From positions 14,873,915-14,937,914 of the forward strand of contig NC_058165.1 of NCBI RefSeq assembly GCF_020080835.1: DNA of 64,000 bases, written 5' to 3'. The translations under genes were made by a program, and so were the position numbers. The notes under the pieces are model-generated. The model was not told the DNA's origin and did not search any database. It was given only the letters and a program-made list of their open reading frames with translations. The DNA is from Cotesia glomerata. Taxonomy: Eukaryota > Arthropoda > Insecta > Hymenoptera > Braconidae. Below, piece by piece: positions 20,942 to 32,749 of this stretch. Position 1 is the first letter of the stretch. Every line of letters starts with the position of its first letter.

Positions 20942-23900
20942 ACCACTCCCCCCTGAGTAAACTTCCGCGGGAACTTTGAACGTTACTTTGCGTTGGTACG
21001 TTCGTTGAGGTTTGTCCATGACGGAGCCCCAGTGTTCTTGCGGTTGAACAGGTTGTGAAGTTGACGTCTCAGGCTCGGGTGGAAAATCGTCGTCGTTCTT
21101 GGAAATGTAAGCTGGTTTCAGTCGTTCGATCGAGATATTTTTTTCCTCTCCATCGATGTCCACCTTGTATATCCGATCCGTGACTCTTTGGATTATTTTA
21201 TAGGGTCCAATGTATGGTGCTTCAAGTGGTGCCTTGACATGATCACACCGTACGAAAACATGTGAACATGTGTCGAGGTTCTTGAGAATAAAAACCCGGG
21301 CTTTGTTATGATGAGCCGTCGTAGTGGGTCTGAGTCCACGCATGTACTCTCGATGTCTTTCTACGAATATTTGAGGATTAGCTGGTAGTTCGGCTGATAA
21401 AAAGAATTCTCCAGGAACACGTAAGCAGGTTCCGTAGAGTAGTTCGGCTGGAGTTGCTTGAATATCTTCTTTAAAACTCGTCCGAAGTCCTAGTAGAACG
21501 GTTGATAATATTTCAGTCCACGGTTTTGGCGAACTCATGAGAGCAGTTTTGAGAGTGCGATGCATTCTTTCTACGATGCCGTTGGACTGTGGATGATAAG
21601 GAGTAGTGCGAGTTTTGCTGGCACCAACTAGTTTTGCTAGTGCTGAGAATAAAGCTGATTCAAATTGTGTACCTTGATCTGTGGTGATTTGAGTTGGAGT
21701 TCCGTAGTGAGCTATCCAGTGATCAAATAAAGCTGTCACTACAGTCTCAGCAGTCATGTCTTTAATTGGTACAGCGACTGGCCAGCGGGTGAAACGATCA
21801 ATCATTGTTAGACAATATTGATATTCTCCAACTTTAGGCAGAAAAATGATGTCTAGGTGCACGTGGTTAAATCTGTTGTCTGGAGCATCTAGGTGATTTG
21901 GTTTAATTCTGTTGTGACGATGTATTTTGGTTCTTTGGCATGCCATGCACTCACGAGACCATTTTATCGCGTCTTTACGAATACCAGGCCAGATGAATCT
22001 TTCTCGTAGATTTCTTGATGTTGTTTTTCCACCAGGATGCGATGGACCATGTACTACGTTGAATGCGGTTTTTCTTAGAGTTTGAGGAATGTACGGCCTG
22101 ACAATGCCGGCGGTTATATCGCAGAATATTTTTACTCCTTCAATGGTAAGTTCTTGAAGTTTTAGCGACGTTGAATTTTGAACCAGGTTCTTTAATTCTT
22201 CATCTTTCTGCTGAGCTTGATGAATTTCTAAAGGAGTGAGGACTGATGGCATGTCAATAGCGTTGATACGTGAAAGAGCGTCTGCCACAGTGTTATCTTC
22301 ACCTTTTACGTAGACTATGTCAGTAGTAAATTGTGAAATGTACTCGAGTTGACGTGTTTGACGCTCAGAAACCTTATCTAACTTCTGTTTGAAGGCGTAG
22401 ATGAGAGGTTTGTGATCAGTGCAGATGACAACTTTACGACAGTCTAGGAGATGATGGAAGAATTTTACTGCAGCGAAAATGGCGAGGAGTTCTCGATCGT
22501 AAGTACTGTAACGAGTTTCAGTCTGGCTGAGTTTGCGTGAGAAAAAACCGATGGGTTTCCACGTGTTATTTTCCAGCTGTTCCAATTTTGCTCCAATGGC
22601 TGACGATGACGCATCGGTGGTAAGAGCCAACGGGGCTGTTGCTGAGGGAAAAGTCAGAAGTGTTGTTGATGCTAGCTGCTGCTTGTATTTGTTGAACGCT
22701 TCTTCAGCTTCAGAAGTCCAAATGATTTTTGTTTTATCGTTTTTAATCGACTCTTTGAGGTAACTGTTGAGAGGTAGAAGTAATTGAGCAGCATCAGGTA
22801 TGTTTTGCCGGTAGTAATTCACCATGCCGAGAAATCTACGAAGCTCGACGATGGTTTCAGGTTTTGAATAGTTGTTGATGGCTTCCACTCTGTCTGCCTT
22901 TGGTGTATAGCCGTCTGCGGTAATTGTGAAACCTAAGAAGTCAATCTGTGGCTGAGCAAAGACACATTTTTTTAAATTAATTATTATTTTGTGTTGCTTG
23001 AGTCTCTCGAGCAGTATGCGAATATGTTCTTCGTGTTCTTCTTCACTGTCAGAGAATATTAGATAATCATCGACGTAAAGAAATACGAAGTTGAGATCGC
23101 GGATGATGGAGTCACCGTAGCGCTGGTAAGTAGCTGATGCATTTTTTAACCCAAATGGCATGCCAAGATACTCGTAAAGCCCCCAGGGTGTTGTGATAGC
23201 AGTTTTTTCAATGTCGTCTGGATGCATTGGTATTCCTAGGTAGGCTTTCTCTGCGTCGATTTTGGAGAAAATTTTTTTCCCCGCTAGGCGTGGAAATAAA
23301 TCATTTATGTGAGGTGGTGGATAATTATCTCGTTCAGTGATGGTGTTAAGGGGTCGATAATCACCGCACATTCTCCAAGTACCTTCTTTTTTTCGCACCA
23401 AGTGTATTGGGCTGGCGTACTTGCTGCTCGATGGTCTGATGATACCTGCGTCGAGGAGTTCGTTGATTTGTTGTTTAGCTGCTGCTGCTTTTTCACCAGC
23501 AAGTCTACGTGGTCTTGCTGTTGGTGGTGCACCGTGTGTAATAATTCGGTGAGCATAACCGTTTTTATTGATACACGATCTTGTGAGTGGCTTGGTGATC
23601 TCAATGTATTGCTCCAGTAGTCTTGCGTATTTAGGAGGTATTTCATTGCTAATAGTAGAAATATTGTAGTGTTTTATTGGTATTATTTCACCTTTTGTAG
23701 ACAGCTGGGTAACTGTGTCTATGAGCTGACGGTTCCCAAGATCAATCAATAGATTATAATGTGTCAGAAAGTCCGCGCCTAAGATTGGTGTTGATACATC
23801 AGCAATGATAAAAGACCACGTAAAGTCTCAGCGTAGATTTAAATTTACTCTGACTGTAGTTGTGCCATATGTGGCTATTTCAGATGAATTCGCTGCGTAG

Positions 23901-24072
23901 AGTGTGAGAGAATCTGGTTTACGGTTGTTGCGAAACTTGTTAGCAGGAAGTATCGAGACAACCGAGCCAGAATCGATGAGAAAATTTTGTTGTGTTGTGC
24001 TGTCGAATATATGTAGACGGAGCTCTTGAGGTTGTGAAGACGCGCTGTCACCGACCGCTCCAACCGATGGCA
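20765..24072 (-). pseudogene. pol: Gypsy Pol: protease, RT, RNase H, integrase
   Basis: The protease part lies upstream of 23830, with active-site IDSGSVVSILP. A TGA at 23830-23828 interrupts the frame in the protease. The rest is open for 994 codons from 23749 to 20765. RT has GDYRPLNTI, MPFGLKNA and YVDDYLIF. RNase H has TTDASSSAIG and ATCTDHKPL-like TDHKPLIYAF. Integrase has an H-H-C-C finger ending CMACQR and catalytic DxxF... with TDQGTQFES and an E beyond. The C-terminal ~60 residues are read through the 3' LTR. One nonsense change is the only break I see, so the copy is nearly intact. Confidence 0.88.
20942..20957 (-). other. Polypurine tract of the Gypsy element
   Basis: The minus strand reads CTCAGGGGGGAGTGGT directly before the 3' LTR. 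Such a tract primes plus-strand synthesis. Confidence 0.75.
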
Positions 24073-24078
24073 GCGACG

Positions 24079-25227
24079 TTAATTTTCCGACTGGCTAGCC
24101 GGTTTCAAGGTACCAGAGAGCTTGCATGGCATCGTGCACTTGCGAGCTTCTGCCCCGAATTTTAGATGATAATAACAAATACCATTACGTGTAGGAGTAT
24201 CTGACCTGTTCCTTGACCTGTGACCTTGGTTCTGATTTTGAATAAGCTGCAGTTGTTGCTGACTTTGATTAGCTGCCAACGGGAATTGTTGCTGCAAGGT
24301 TTGCTGTTGTAGTTTGAGGTCGCAGATCTCTTTAATACACGAGGCCAATGTTTGTTGTATTTCCACAAATTTTGCTTCGTGGTTACAAGTGTTGGTTTGC
24401 GAAAATGGTCGTGCTGAGGTGGCCGAGACCTGTAGACTGGGCCCCATTACTTCAACGAAACGATCTGCGAACTCAGCTACAGTGTCTAGTCCCAATTTGT
24501 CGGTGGTGATCAGGTGTGGTCTGATTTGGGCAGGAAGACGATCTAACCACATTTGTTGAAGCACTTTGTCGTCAATATCACCAGCAGCGAGCTCGCGCAT
24601 CTTGCGCAGGAGTTGAGACGGTTTTTGTCCATCAAGAGTGAGGTCCCTAAGTAATCTTTTTAGTTGATTTTGTCTGGAATCAGATAAGCGTGAGAGAATG
24701 GCATTCTTTATGGTGTTATACTTATCTGTCGCAGGTTCCTGACGAACGACGTCTGCAAGCTGTTCAATGATCTCAGGTTCAAGTGCACGTATGACGTTGA
24801 GATATTTTACTTGATCATCTTCGGTGTTGGTGGTGTTAAATTCTGCTTCAACCATGATGAACCACAGGTCTGGTCGTGCTTTATTAAATGCGGGTAATTT
24901 TGGTTTTGTCGTTGCGACTTGCAGGTTTTGTTGAGCTGTGCGCGCCAAACCGGTGAGGATTTGCTCCAAGGTTGCAGATGAGATTGAATTACCTGGGCTC
25001 TGCTGGCCGAACGTTGGAAGTTGCCAGTTTAGATTTGGATTTGCTGCAAATGGGACAAATGTTGTCTTCGGCGTTGTACCAGTGCTTGTTGTTGGAGGCT
25101 GAGTAGTAAATAAAGTTTGATCCGATAACGGAAGACCAAATGCATTGTCCTCAGAAATTATAGGATTTCCATCTCTGTCGAAAAGCGGCGGCGGGTTTTC
25201 CTTTGAGGGAGAACGGTTCAAACCCAT
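24079..25227 (-). CDS. gag: Gypsy Gag protein
   Basis: 382 residues starting MGLNRSPSKENPPP. The central part (about residues 110-260) has the helical capsid-like pattern of arthropod Gypsy Gag (KLPAFNKARPDLWF, then LSDSRQNQLKRLL, then MWLDRLPAQIRPHL). A glutamine-rich stretch follows. The C-terminal cysteine motif (CYYHLKFGAEARKC) is of the type seen in insect CsRn1/mdg3-like Gag. It forms the particle and binds RNA. The frame appears intact. Pol is in another frame, so a -1/+1 shift or separate initiation would be needed. Confidence 0.85.
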   Translation of the reverse strand: MGLNRSPSKENPPPLFDRDGNPIISEDNAFGLPLSDQTLFTTQPPTTSTGTTPKTTFVPFAANPNLNWQLPTFGQQSPGNSISSATLEQILTGLARTAQQNLQVATTKPKLPAFNKARPDLWFIMVEAEFNTTNTEDDQVKYLNVIRALEPEIIEQLADVVRQEPATDKYNTIKNAILSRLSDSRQNQLKRLLRDLTLDGQKPSQLLRKMRELAAGDIDDKVLQQMWLDRLPAQIRPHLITTDKLGLDTVAEFADRFVEVMGPSLQVSATSARPFSQTNTCNHEAKFVEIQQTLASCIKEICDLKLQQQTLQQQFPLAANQSQQQLQLIQNQNQGHRSRNRSDTPTRNGICYYHLKFGAEARKCTMPCKLSGTLKPASQSEN

Positions 25228-25347
25228 GACGCTGATTATATTTATCAGTCGTTTTTTATAAAAATATTTTTATGTAGAAGACCGTAGGCTTCGATTTTTT
25301 TTTAGGTTAGGCGTTCTTTGGCGCGAAAGTTTTTTTGGACCACTTTG

Positions 25348-25366
25348 ATCACGTCGGGGTCACCAA
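25348..25366 (-). other. Primer-binding site, tRNA-Trp type
   Basis: Plus strand reads GATCACGTCGGGGTCACCA, which equals the 3' end of a eukaryotic tRNA-Trp with its CCA tail. It lies one or two bases inside the 5' LTR. Confidence 0.8.
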
Positions 25367-25367
25367 A

Positions 25368-25659
25368 TGTAGCGGGTAAATTACTACTACTATTAAATAA
25401 ATAGGTGATCAGTAAATTCGTGGTCTAATAAACTTTATTATAACGAACACTTAGTTTAAACAATTACATTTGAATAAATAAACTTTTAGTGAGCCACAGC
25501 TGTAGCGCGTAATGTCGGTTGGTAATTAGCAGAATAATAATAATAATAATTTGTAGGCGGGAAGGTCTGTAGTTTTCTCTCTCGTCGTTGGTGGTGTTGA
25601 GGTATATTTAGTCCAGTGTAAGGCCGCTGTGGCGTGAGAGAGGCGACCGGACCGCCACA
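25368..25659 (-). repeat. 5' LTR of the Gypsy element
   Basis: Nearly identical to 20646-20941. Differences include one missing A in the 'ataaacgaac' stretch, a 3-bp indel near 'gcagcagaat', and substitutions near the inner end. Confidence 0.88.
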
Positions 25660-25663
25660 GGAA

Positions 25664-25827
25664 CTTGTATTGAGGCCCATCTGTTGAGCTAACATATAAC
25701 TAATTCAAGTGATGCAGTAAATTTTTATCGGTCAGTTTTATATCTATTAATTCTATTAACGTATACGTGAAATTCACTTGTGCATTGAGTTTTTATCCAA
25801 GAGTTATTGTACGCGCTGAAATAAATA
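25664..25827 (+). promoter_or_regulatory. Divergent promoter region, right part
   Basis: Sequence directly before the transposase ATG at 25828. Continuous with 20236-20645 before the Gypsy insertion. No clear TATA box; a 'tattaacgtatacgtg' stretch is present. Confidence 0.35.
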
Positions 25828-26395
25828 ATGGATTTTACTTTAAAAGACAAAGAATTTGTGATTTTTGAAGAGATGGAGATTTTTATTGATCAATATCAAC
25901 AGCATGTACGACATTGCTATATCGTAAATGACAGTAAACTATTGCAACAGCAAGAAGCTTCACGAAAATTAAGATCTAAGTCTAGAAAAGATGTCTGTCG
26001 ACAGCCAGAAAGTAATTTTGCTAGTGATGATGACATTGAGAGACTTAAATATTACATTGATCAGTACGATTGCAAAATGGGCGGTCAGCTGAAAAGCACA
26101 TCTATTGGACAGAGGACCCTGAGGTGAGAATAATTATCTTTCTTAGATTTACATATCAATTTTTTGGTTAGAAAATAGTTGTGATTTTCCATTAATATTG
26201 ATGTACAAATAATCAAGTATCTATTCACACCTGGAAAATTTTCGATAGATTAACGTTGATTGAACATTAATGTCTTTTATATGGCCGTGAAGTTAATGTC
26301 TTCGTATTACCACTTTGTAAGTTAAGGCAAAGTAACCTAATGTTGCTCCATATAATTTTATTAAAATTTCGATTTAAATTAATTTATTATAAATA

Positions 26396-26514
26396 ACTAT
26401 TCACTCGTACAAAAAAAAGTCCTAATAAATCCACGCCGCGTAAATTTTAAGGCGTTTATATTCAAGCAGCTTGGATTTATCAGGACTTTCTACGTATGAT
26501 GTATAGACATGTCC
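26396..26514. repeat. Palindromic hairpin in intron 1 of the transposase
   Basis: Arms read 'aactattcactcgtac...agtcctaataaatccacgccgcg' and 'cagcttggatttatcaggactttctacgtatgatgtatag'. Core ACGCCGCGT. A diverged member of the family at 26836. Confidence 0.7.
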
Positions 26515-26835
26515 TAATGTATGAACTTATTTTTATAGCACGTACAAAAATGACTGTCCTGCTTTCATACGGATTATTGCATCGAAAGATCGAAAGAAAT
26601 TGGCCGTTAAAAGTTTCGATTAGAATCATAATCATAAGGGCACACAGGTAAATAATATTTAATCAAATGTTATGTTAATATATTAATAAAGGATAGCTCT
26701 ATAATATTTTTATTTGCATTATATTGATTTGATATAAAAAAATCAAACCATAAATAACGGTTGAATTCTCATATAATATTATTTTTATAGTAATATAGTA
26801 ATTTTTTTAATAATATTATTTTTCTTTTTTAATAA

Positions 26836-26953
26836 GGACATGTTTATTCATATACAAAAAAAAAATCCTGATAAATCTACGCTGCGTGAATGTAAAGGCC
26901 TTTATATTCACGCTGCGTGGATTTATCAGGATTTTCTTATGTGTGAATAAACA
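26836..26953. repeat. Palindromic hairpin in intron 2 of the transposase
   Basis: A near-perfect inverted repeat of about 118 bp: GTTTATTCATA ends, then AATCCTGATAAATC, core ACGCTGCGTG, centre AAAGGCCTTT, and back. The best preserved member of the family. Confidence 0.8.
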
Positions 26954-27679
26954 ACTCTTTCTAATAATTATAAAATGATCAATCATGAAGTATAAGAACT
27001 TTTAATCGACTAAATCACTCTATTTTCAGGATTATTTTGAACATTATCCTAAAAATAGAAATATGGATGCTGAACAGAAGAAATCTGTCCTAGATTTAAT
27101 CAGTATGAAAGTTCCGATACGTCTTATACAAAAAAAAATTAATGTCGAGTTTCAAAAGAAAGTAGGCTGGAAAGACCTTTACAACCTAGGTTCTTCTTTA
27201 AAAAAAGGGGATGATGATACTTTACCTGCAGCAGAAACTTTATTGAGAGAAAAATATGGTAATATTCTAATACATTAATTGTTATATTATTAAAAATTCT
27301 AGTGCACACTCAAGTAATTAGATTTTTAAAAAATAATCGCTTTGCACGATTTTTTTAAACCCTTCTACAATGTATAATTGGGATTCTGACATAATCGTAT
27401 TCTTGTCAAAATATAAAATTATCTAAAAACAGAATTTAAAAATTTTTAACTTTTTTCATTATTTCGATATATTTATCTGATTATTTTTTTCGAAATTAAT
27501 TTTAACATTATCAATTTTGTTCTCAAACGAATAAATTTGATTGAAATTGAATCTGTAAAATTAATAAAGTAAGTTTTATTTTATTATCAAATTATCATGT
27601 CATGCATATCAAATGTTTGGAGAGTGGATTCATTTTGATCTTGATAAAAAAAGAGCATTACTTTTTTTCAAAATAGAAG

Positions 27680-27838
27680 TGACTAATACTCACACGTGAA
27701 AAAAATCTTGATAAATCCACGCCGCGTAAATATAAGGGCTTTTACATTCGCACTGCATGTCTTTAAGACCCTTACACTCACGCTACGTGGATTCATCCAG
27801 GACTTATACGTGTAAATAGATATGTCCTTTCAAAATTA
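27680..27838. repeat. Palindromic hairpin in intron 3 of the transposase
   Basis: Arms 'actcacacgtg...atcttgataaatccacgccgcg' and 'cacgctacgtggattcatccaggacttatacgtgtaaatag', around a longer diverged centre with 'aagggctttta' and 'taagaccctta'. Confidence 0.7.
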
Positions 27839-29314
27839 AAGCCCTATATTCTTTGTGGAGTTTCAATCACACGAAATCCGCGTTTAGCTCATGTCTACGC
27901 GACAAAAAAAAAAATATCCGACAAAAATTGAAATCTGTTCAAATTGAAAGATATTTTTTTTGTTTCAATTAACACCCCTACTATATTCTGTAAGCTAAAA
28001 TTTTTTTATTTTGTTTTTTTTAGGAGCCGATGTAGAAATATTAAAGAACGACAAAAATGAGTTCATTGGTTTATTTTTCATCACTAATGTGATGAAAAAT
28101 TGTATGAAATTATATCCGCAAATAGTTTTCATCGACGGAACTTACAAACTATTTAAGCGAAATTTTGTTTTATTATTAATCGTTGTGGAGGACTGTTATG
28201 CACAAACTAATATTGTATCAGTTGGAATATTAGCTAATGAACAACGAGATACCATGAAATGGATGTTAGGCTGTTTTAAAAGCTATAATGAAGAAGCATG
28301 TTCTAAAATAAGTTGTTTTATGACAGACAAGGATTTTGTTGAGCGTTATGTTCTTCACGAACTATTTCCTTCAGTGCCAACATATATATGTCTTTTCCAT
28401 ACACTAAGAACCTTTAAACGTGAAGTGTCAGTGTCGAAGATGGGAATAAAGCAAAAAGAAAAAGACACAGTCCTACAATACTTAAATAAAATGGCAAAAA
28501 GTAAGACCGCAGAATTGTATGACAATATATATGAAGAATTTGCAGCAACAGTTCCAACTTCGGTATTGCAATACTTCAATTTAAAATGGCACAATATCAA
28601 GGAAGAGTGGACTACCCATAACATGGTCGATGGTACATTGGGAAACGAGACCAACAATCGTTTGGAGTCGCTCAATGGAAAAATAAAATATGCCTTGGAT
28701 CGATATAATACTCTTGTTAAGTTTATTGACGACTTGTCTGAATTTGAGGAATGCCGAGCTTATGAAGCTCAACATAAAATAGCAAAGAAGATTTTAAGGC
28801 AAAAAAAAAAACCGATATTGATTTGAATTCTGATGAGCGATTATTTAGAATGTGTCTCACTGAACCAGCATTTAATCATATAAAAAAACAAATTTCATTA
28901 AGTTCCCGTATTACTTATACAGTTGAAGATGTCGAAGAAATGAAAATTATGATTAAATTTTATGATGAAAAAATATTGGCAACACCACATGAATGCAGCT
29001 GCAAAATTAATAAATCGTGGCTTGTGCCGTGTTTACACATTTTTGCAGCAAGAAGACATTTCGGTTTACCTCTGTTTGGTCAAAAATTATGTCCAGAACG
29101 TTGGAAACAAAATAAAAATGTAGCCAAAATTAAAGAAGAACAGTTAAAATTTGGTTCAAAGACAGGGAGTCTAAAAATCAGCGGAATTGAAAGTCCAAAA
29201 AAATTATCGGAAGCTCAAAAAAAAGTCATGCTTTCTCAAGTCTGCAAAGACATCATCTTCACTGGATCCAAATCACCACGCCAGATGGCGGCACCTCCTG
29301 GGCGAATAAATTAA

Positions 29315-31560
29315 AATTTATTAGAAATAAGATTTAGTTTTAAGTTTATATTATTTACTTGTATTTTATTTCAGCCCAAAACGCGATCAAGGTGATTGCC
29401 GGCGACTGAAATTACTAGTGGACAAATTTAATTATTTAGTTTAAATAATTAATTTATTTAATTAAATTAATTTATAAAATGTGCGGGGCCCAATTAGACG
29501 GTCGACGGGCCTGAAGATGCCTGAGGTCCCCAATTTGGAGCACACGAGCCTGAAGCTCGGCTCAAATTTATGCATAAAACTCACGTTTGGGTATTTGTCG
29601 TACGATTATTTGAATAATGGTTATAATTGTTGTTAAATTGATATTTCATGCGGGTGCCGGCTCGATTCTTGCCCTAAAAGAGAATCATTTATCACGCGGT
29701 GGAATTGGATTTTTGAAAATAATACTGGCAATAGCCGAGGTGACAGAAAGTCCCTCGAGAGGGCAGGTCAGTATCTGCAACTGGTTGCATGCTGCCGGAA
29801 AAAGTGAAAAACAGTCACAGGCGTGAAATTGCATAGAGTGCATCGGTGTGTTCAAGCCAGTGCACAGTCTCATTTCATTAATAAAGCAATTGCTTATAAA
29901 TATTTATTTGTTCCATCGAAATTGTTTGACCTGGTGATTGAACGTAATCTGGTAAGTCCTTGATAATTTTCCACCGTGGTGACTGTTGAGATTCTCCTGG
30001 GCAAGATCCAGCGCCGGTTTCCCACGTGAGGCGGCCATTTTGGCCACGTGGCTAATTGATAATAAATTAATTGCAGTGAACTGTTCGATAATAAAATTGA
30101 ATTTATTAATAACCAAACGTGGGTTATATCGTTGAGAAACTAAATATAGGCCTCTCGGGGGAAATTTGCGGCGGTTAATCACCTGATTGCGTCCTGTGGC
30201 TCGTGCCGAAATTTTATTGCGCACTTACTAAGATCAAAATTTAATCATGCGATAATTTTATGATTACTTTTCTATATAATTATTATCATTATTGTTGTTC
30301 ATGCTTTGCGACTAAGTTTGTTTATGTTATAATTACTAGTAATTTTTGGAAATTATAATTTAGCTTATAATTAGCGAAGCAAATCTTATTTTGCAATATT
30401 TATAGAGATTATTTCGCATTATTCGCATTGATTATTTTGCGCTGTTTATAAATAATTATTTGCAACATTTATAAATATTAGTTTGCATTATTTACATTTA
30501 TTATTTTGCGTTATTTATAAATAGTTATATGCAATATTTATAAATCTTAGTTTGCATTATTTACACTTATTATTTTGCGTTAGTTGTAAATGATTATTTG
30601 CAATATTTGTAAGGATTATTTTGCATTTTTTATAAATAATATCATATTCGATATTATTTAAACTTGACCATTGTTAGAATTATTTTTGCGATTATTATTA
30701 TATCCGAAGGCAGACATAACACATTTGATATTAACAAAAGTTAATTGTTGATTAAGATATTCAAAAAGAATTTTTTTGTATACAAAAATAGGAATAAGTC
30801 GGCCTGCGAGGATCTCAACAATCTCAACCTCTGAGGCCGTAATTAAAATAAATTTATATATGAAAATTTATTTAGTTAATTAATCTGATAATTTTTCAAA
30901 TTACTATCTTTCTGCTAACTCTCAATTTCCTGTATCTTTCCTAATACTTATTTGCCTTATGCTAAGTACTCGATATAAAATATTACTCTGCCGTCTATTA
31001 TCTATTACTACCTTCATTTGATCTCAATATTAGCTTTAACTATTTCGTAATTTATTTTTCATTCACATCCTTTCGAGTTGTTAATTGATCGTCCGGTAAG
31101 GCCCTTGGCACTTTATCATTTTGGTAATTTTTATACAAAATTACCTGGCGCCCTCATCGTGCACTAACCCATCCTGGGTAGTCTCGGGTTCATTTTGTTA
31201 ATTTGTTGATTAGGGGCGAGCGTAGAAAACCGTACCCAGCCGGTATCTCCGCCTCCGGTGGGAATTCATTTAAAATTCAGGGGAAAGTTTTGTTACAACG
31301 GTACCGTAGGCAGTTCATCAAAAAAGACGCAGGATGACGGAGAAAGTGAAATATTATCGCTCAGTGACTTAAGTATTGACAACATTTAGTTATCAACACC
31401 TCTAAAATTGATAAGACGTTCCAAAACTGCTTTTTCAAAATCTCAAAATGTTCCGTAAATTATGATTTTCATGGATACTAATTATGATTGTTATTTACTG
31501 CTTAGAAACTTTCAAAAAACTATTTATTAACAAAGTGAACTACTTATGAATTGAACTACG
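29315..31560. other. Unassigned central DNA, with LTR-like features
   Basis: No gene is supported. The segment 29480-30230 is GC-richer than its surroundings, with possible TATA and AATAAA signals near 29878-29910. At 31140-31300 a 'CTGGCGCCCTC' phrase is followed by ...TTTTGTTACA, reminiscent of the end of the solo LTR at 57229 (GTGGCGCCC ... CCGTTACA). So 29.4-31.3 kb may be another solo LTR, but I could not define its start or a target duplication. Confidence 0.3.
30385..30645 (+). repeat. AT-rich tandem repeat
   Basis: Units containing 'tttgca(a/t)tatttataaat' alternate with 'ttattttgcgttatttataaa' for about three to four cycles. Confidence 0.6.
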
Positions 31561-31569
31561 TTTGAATAT

Positions 31570-32730
31570 TAAACCGAAATCTTTAAAAAAAATGATAGTA
31601 AGATAAATTTATTCATGGCTAATAGAAAATTGAATTATTTAATATTGCTAGCATAATTTGTTTTTACTACAAGCCTCAGATCCACGCAGCGCAAATTAAT
31701 ACTTATATCTAGACGGCGACGCGAGTATGTATAAATTAAAAAAAAGTAAGAACGTTGAAATATTACTCCGAAATCTTTGAAAAAAAAAAATAATAGCAAG
31801 ATAAATTTATTTATAACTAATTAATAATTGAATTTTTACTTATTGCCAGCATAATTTTCTATTTAATCCAAGCCTTAGATGTCCGCAGCGTTAATGGATG
31901 TAGATGCACGCTGGTAAATCCACGCAGCGTGGATTAACACTTACATCCACGCGGAGATGCAAGTATGTATAAATTAAAAAAAAAATAAGTACGTTTAAAT
32001 ATTACTCCGAAATCTTTAAAAACGAAAATTATATCAATTTATTTATGATTAATTAATAATCAAATTCTGTACTATTGCTAGCATAATTTGTATTTATAAC
32101 GAGGCTTAGAGATACGCAGTATAGATCTGAGTATTAATCCACGCTGCTTACCTCTAAGGATTGTTATAAATATAAATTATGCTAGCAATAGGTAAGAATT
32201 TAATTATTAATTAATCATAAATAAACTGATCTTGATTTTTTTTGGAAAAATTTCGGAGTAATATTTAAACGTACTTACTTTTTTTAATTTATACATACTT
32301 GCATCTCCTTGTAGATGTAAGTATAAATCCACGCTGCGTGGATCTAAATCCATTCACGCCGCGTATCCCTAAGAATTATAATTTGAGTATGAATCCACGT
32401 AGCAAGGGTTAGTAGTTAAATCTACAGGGAGATGCAAGTATGTTTAGATTTAAAAACGTAAGTACGTTTAAATATTACTTCGAACTCTTTAAAAAGAAAT
32501 AATAATATTAATTTATTAATGACTAATTAAAAATTGAATTATTTACTGTTGCTAGCAAAATTTGTATTTATTACAAGCCTTAGAGATACGCGGCGTGAAT
32601 GAATTTAGATCCACGTAGCGTGGATTAATACTTATATCTACACGTAGACGCAAGTATGCGTGAACTCAAAAATTAAGTACATTTGAATATTAAACCGAAA
32701 TATTTATTAAAATAATAATAATAATAATAA
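31570..32730. repeat. Satellite array at the inner right arm
   Basis: Inverted counterpart of 17060-18200 with the same units. The innermost unit (31570-31735) no longer matches the left arm closely, marking the inner limit of arm identity. Confidence 0.7.
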
Positions 32731-32749
32731 TAATATACTTTTATTTATT

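Larger units (their letters stand above)
20646..25659 (-). mobile_element. CsRn1-like Ty3/Gypsy retrotransposon
   Basis: LTRs are 20646-20941 (296 bp) and 25368-25659 (292 bp), TG...CA, differing at only a handful of positions and short indels, hence young. The 4-bp target duplication is GGAA (20642-20645 and 25660-25663). Next to the 5' LTR the primer-binding site reads TGGTGACCCCGACGTGATC on the minus strand, which complements the 3' end of tRNA-Trp, the primer characteristic of the CsRn1 clade. A purine tract AGGGGGGAGTGGT precedes the 3' LTR. Gag and Pol are in different frames. Inserted in the divergent promoter of the giant element. No envelope frame. Confidence 0.9.
25828..29314 (+). 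pseudogene. MULE-type transposase (FAR1 - DDE - SWIM) of the giant element
   Basis: Four exons in phase: 25828-26123, 26539-26647, 27030-27258 and 28024-29314 (donors GTGAGA, GTAAAT, GTAATA; acceptors TTATAG, TTTCAG, TTTTAG). The N-terminal FAR1-like module ends in CPAFIRIIASKDRKKL then NHNHKG. The MULE catalytic core in exon 4 has FIDGTYK (D), MTDKDFVE (D), CLFHTLRTFK, and NNRLESLNGK (E). The C terminus carries a SWIM finger, CSCKINKSWLVPCLH. Two breaks: TAG in exon 2 directly before NHNH (where relatives have Glu), and a one-base shift in the A run at 28802-28811. The role is cut-and-paste transposition in the nucleus. An A-run miscount in assembly could explain the second break but not the first. 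Confidence 0.85.
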
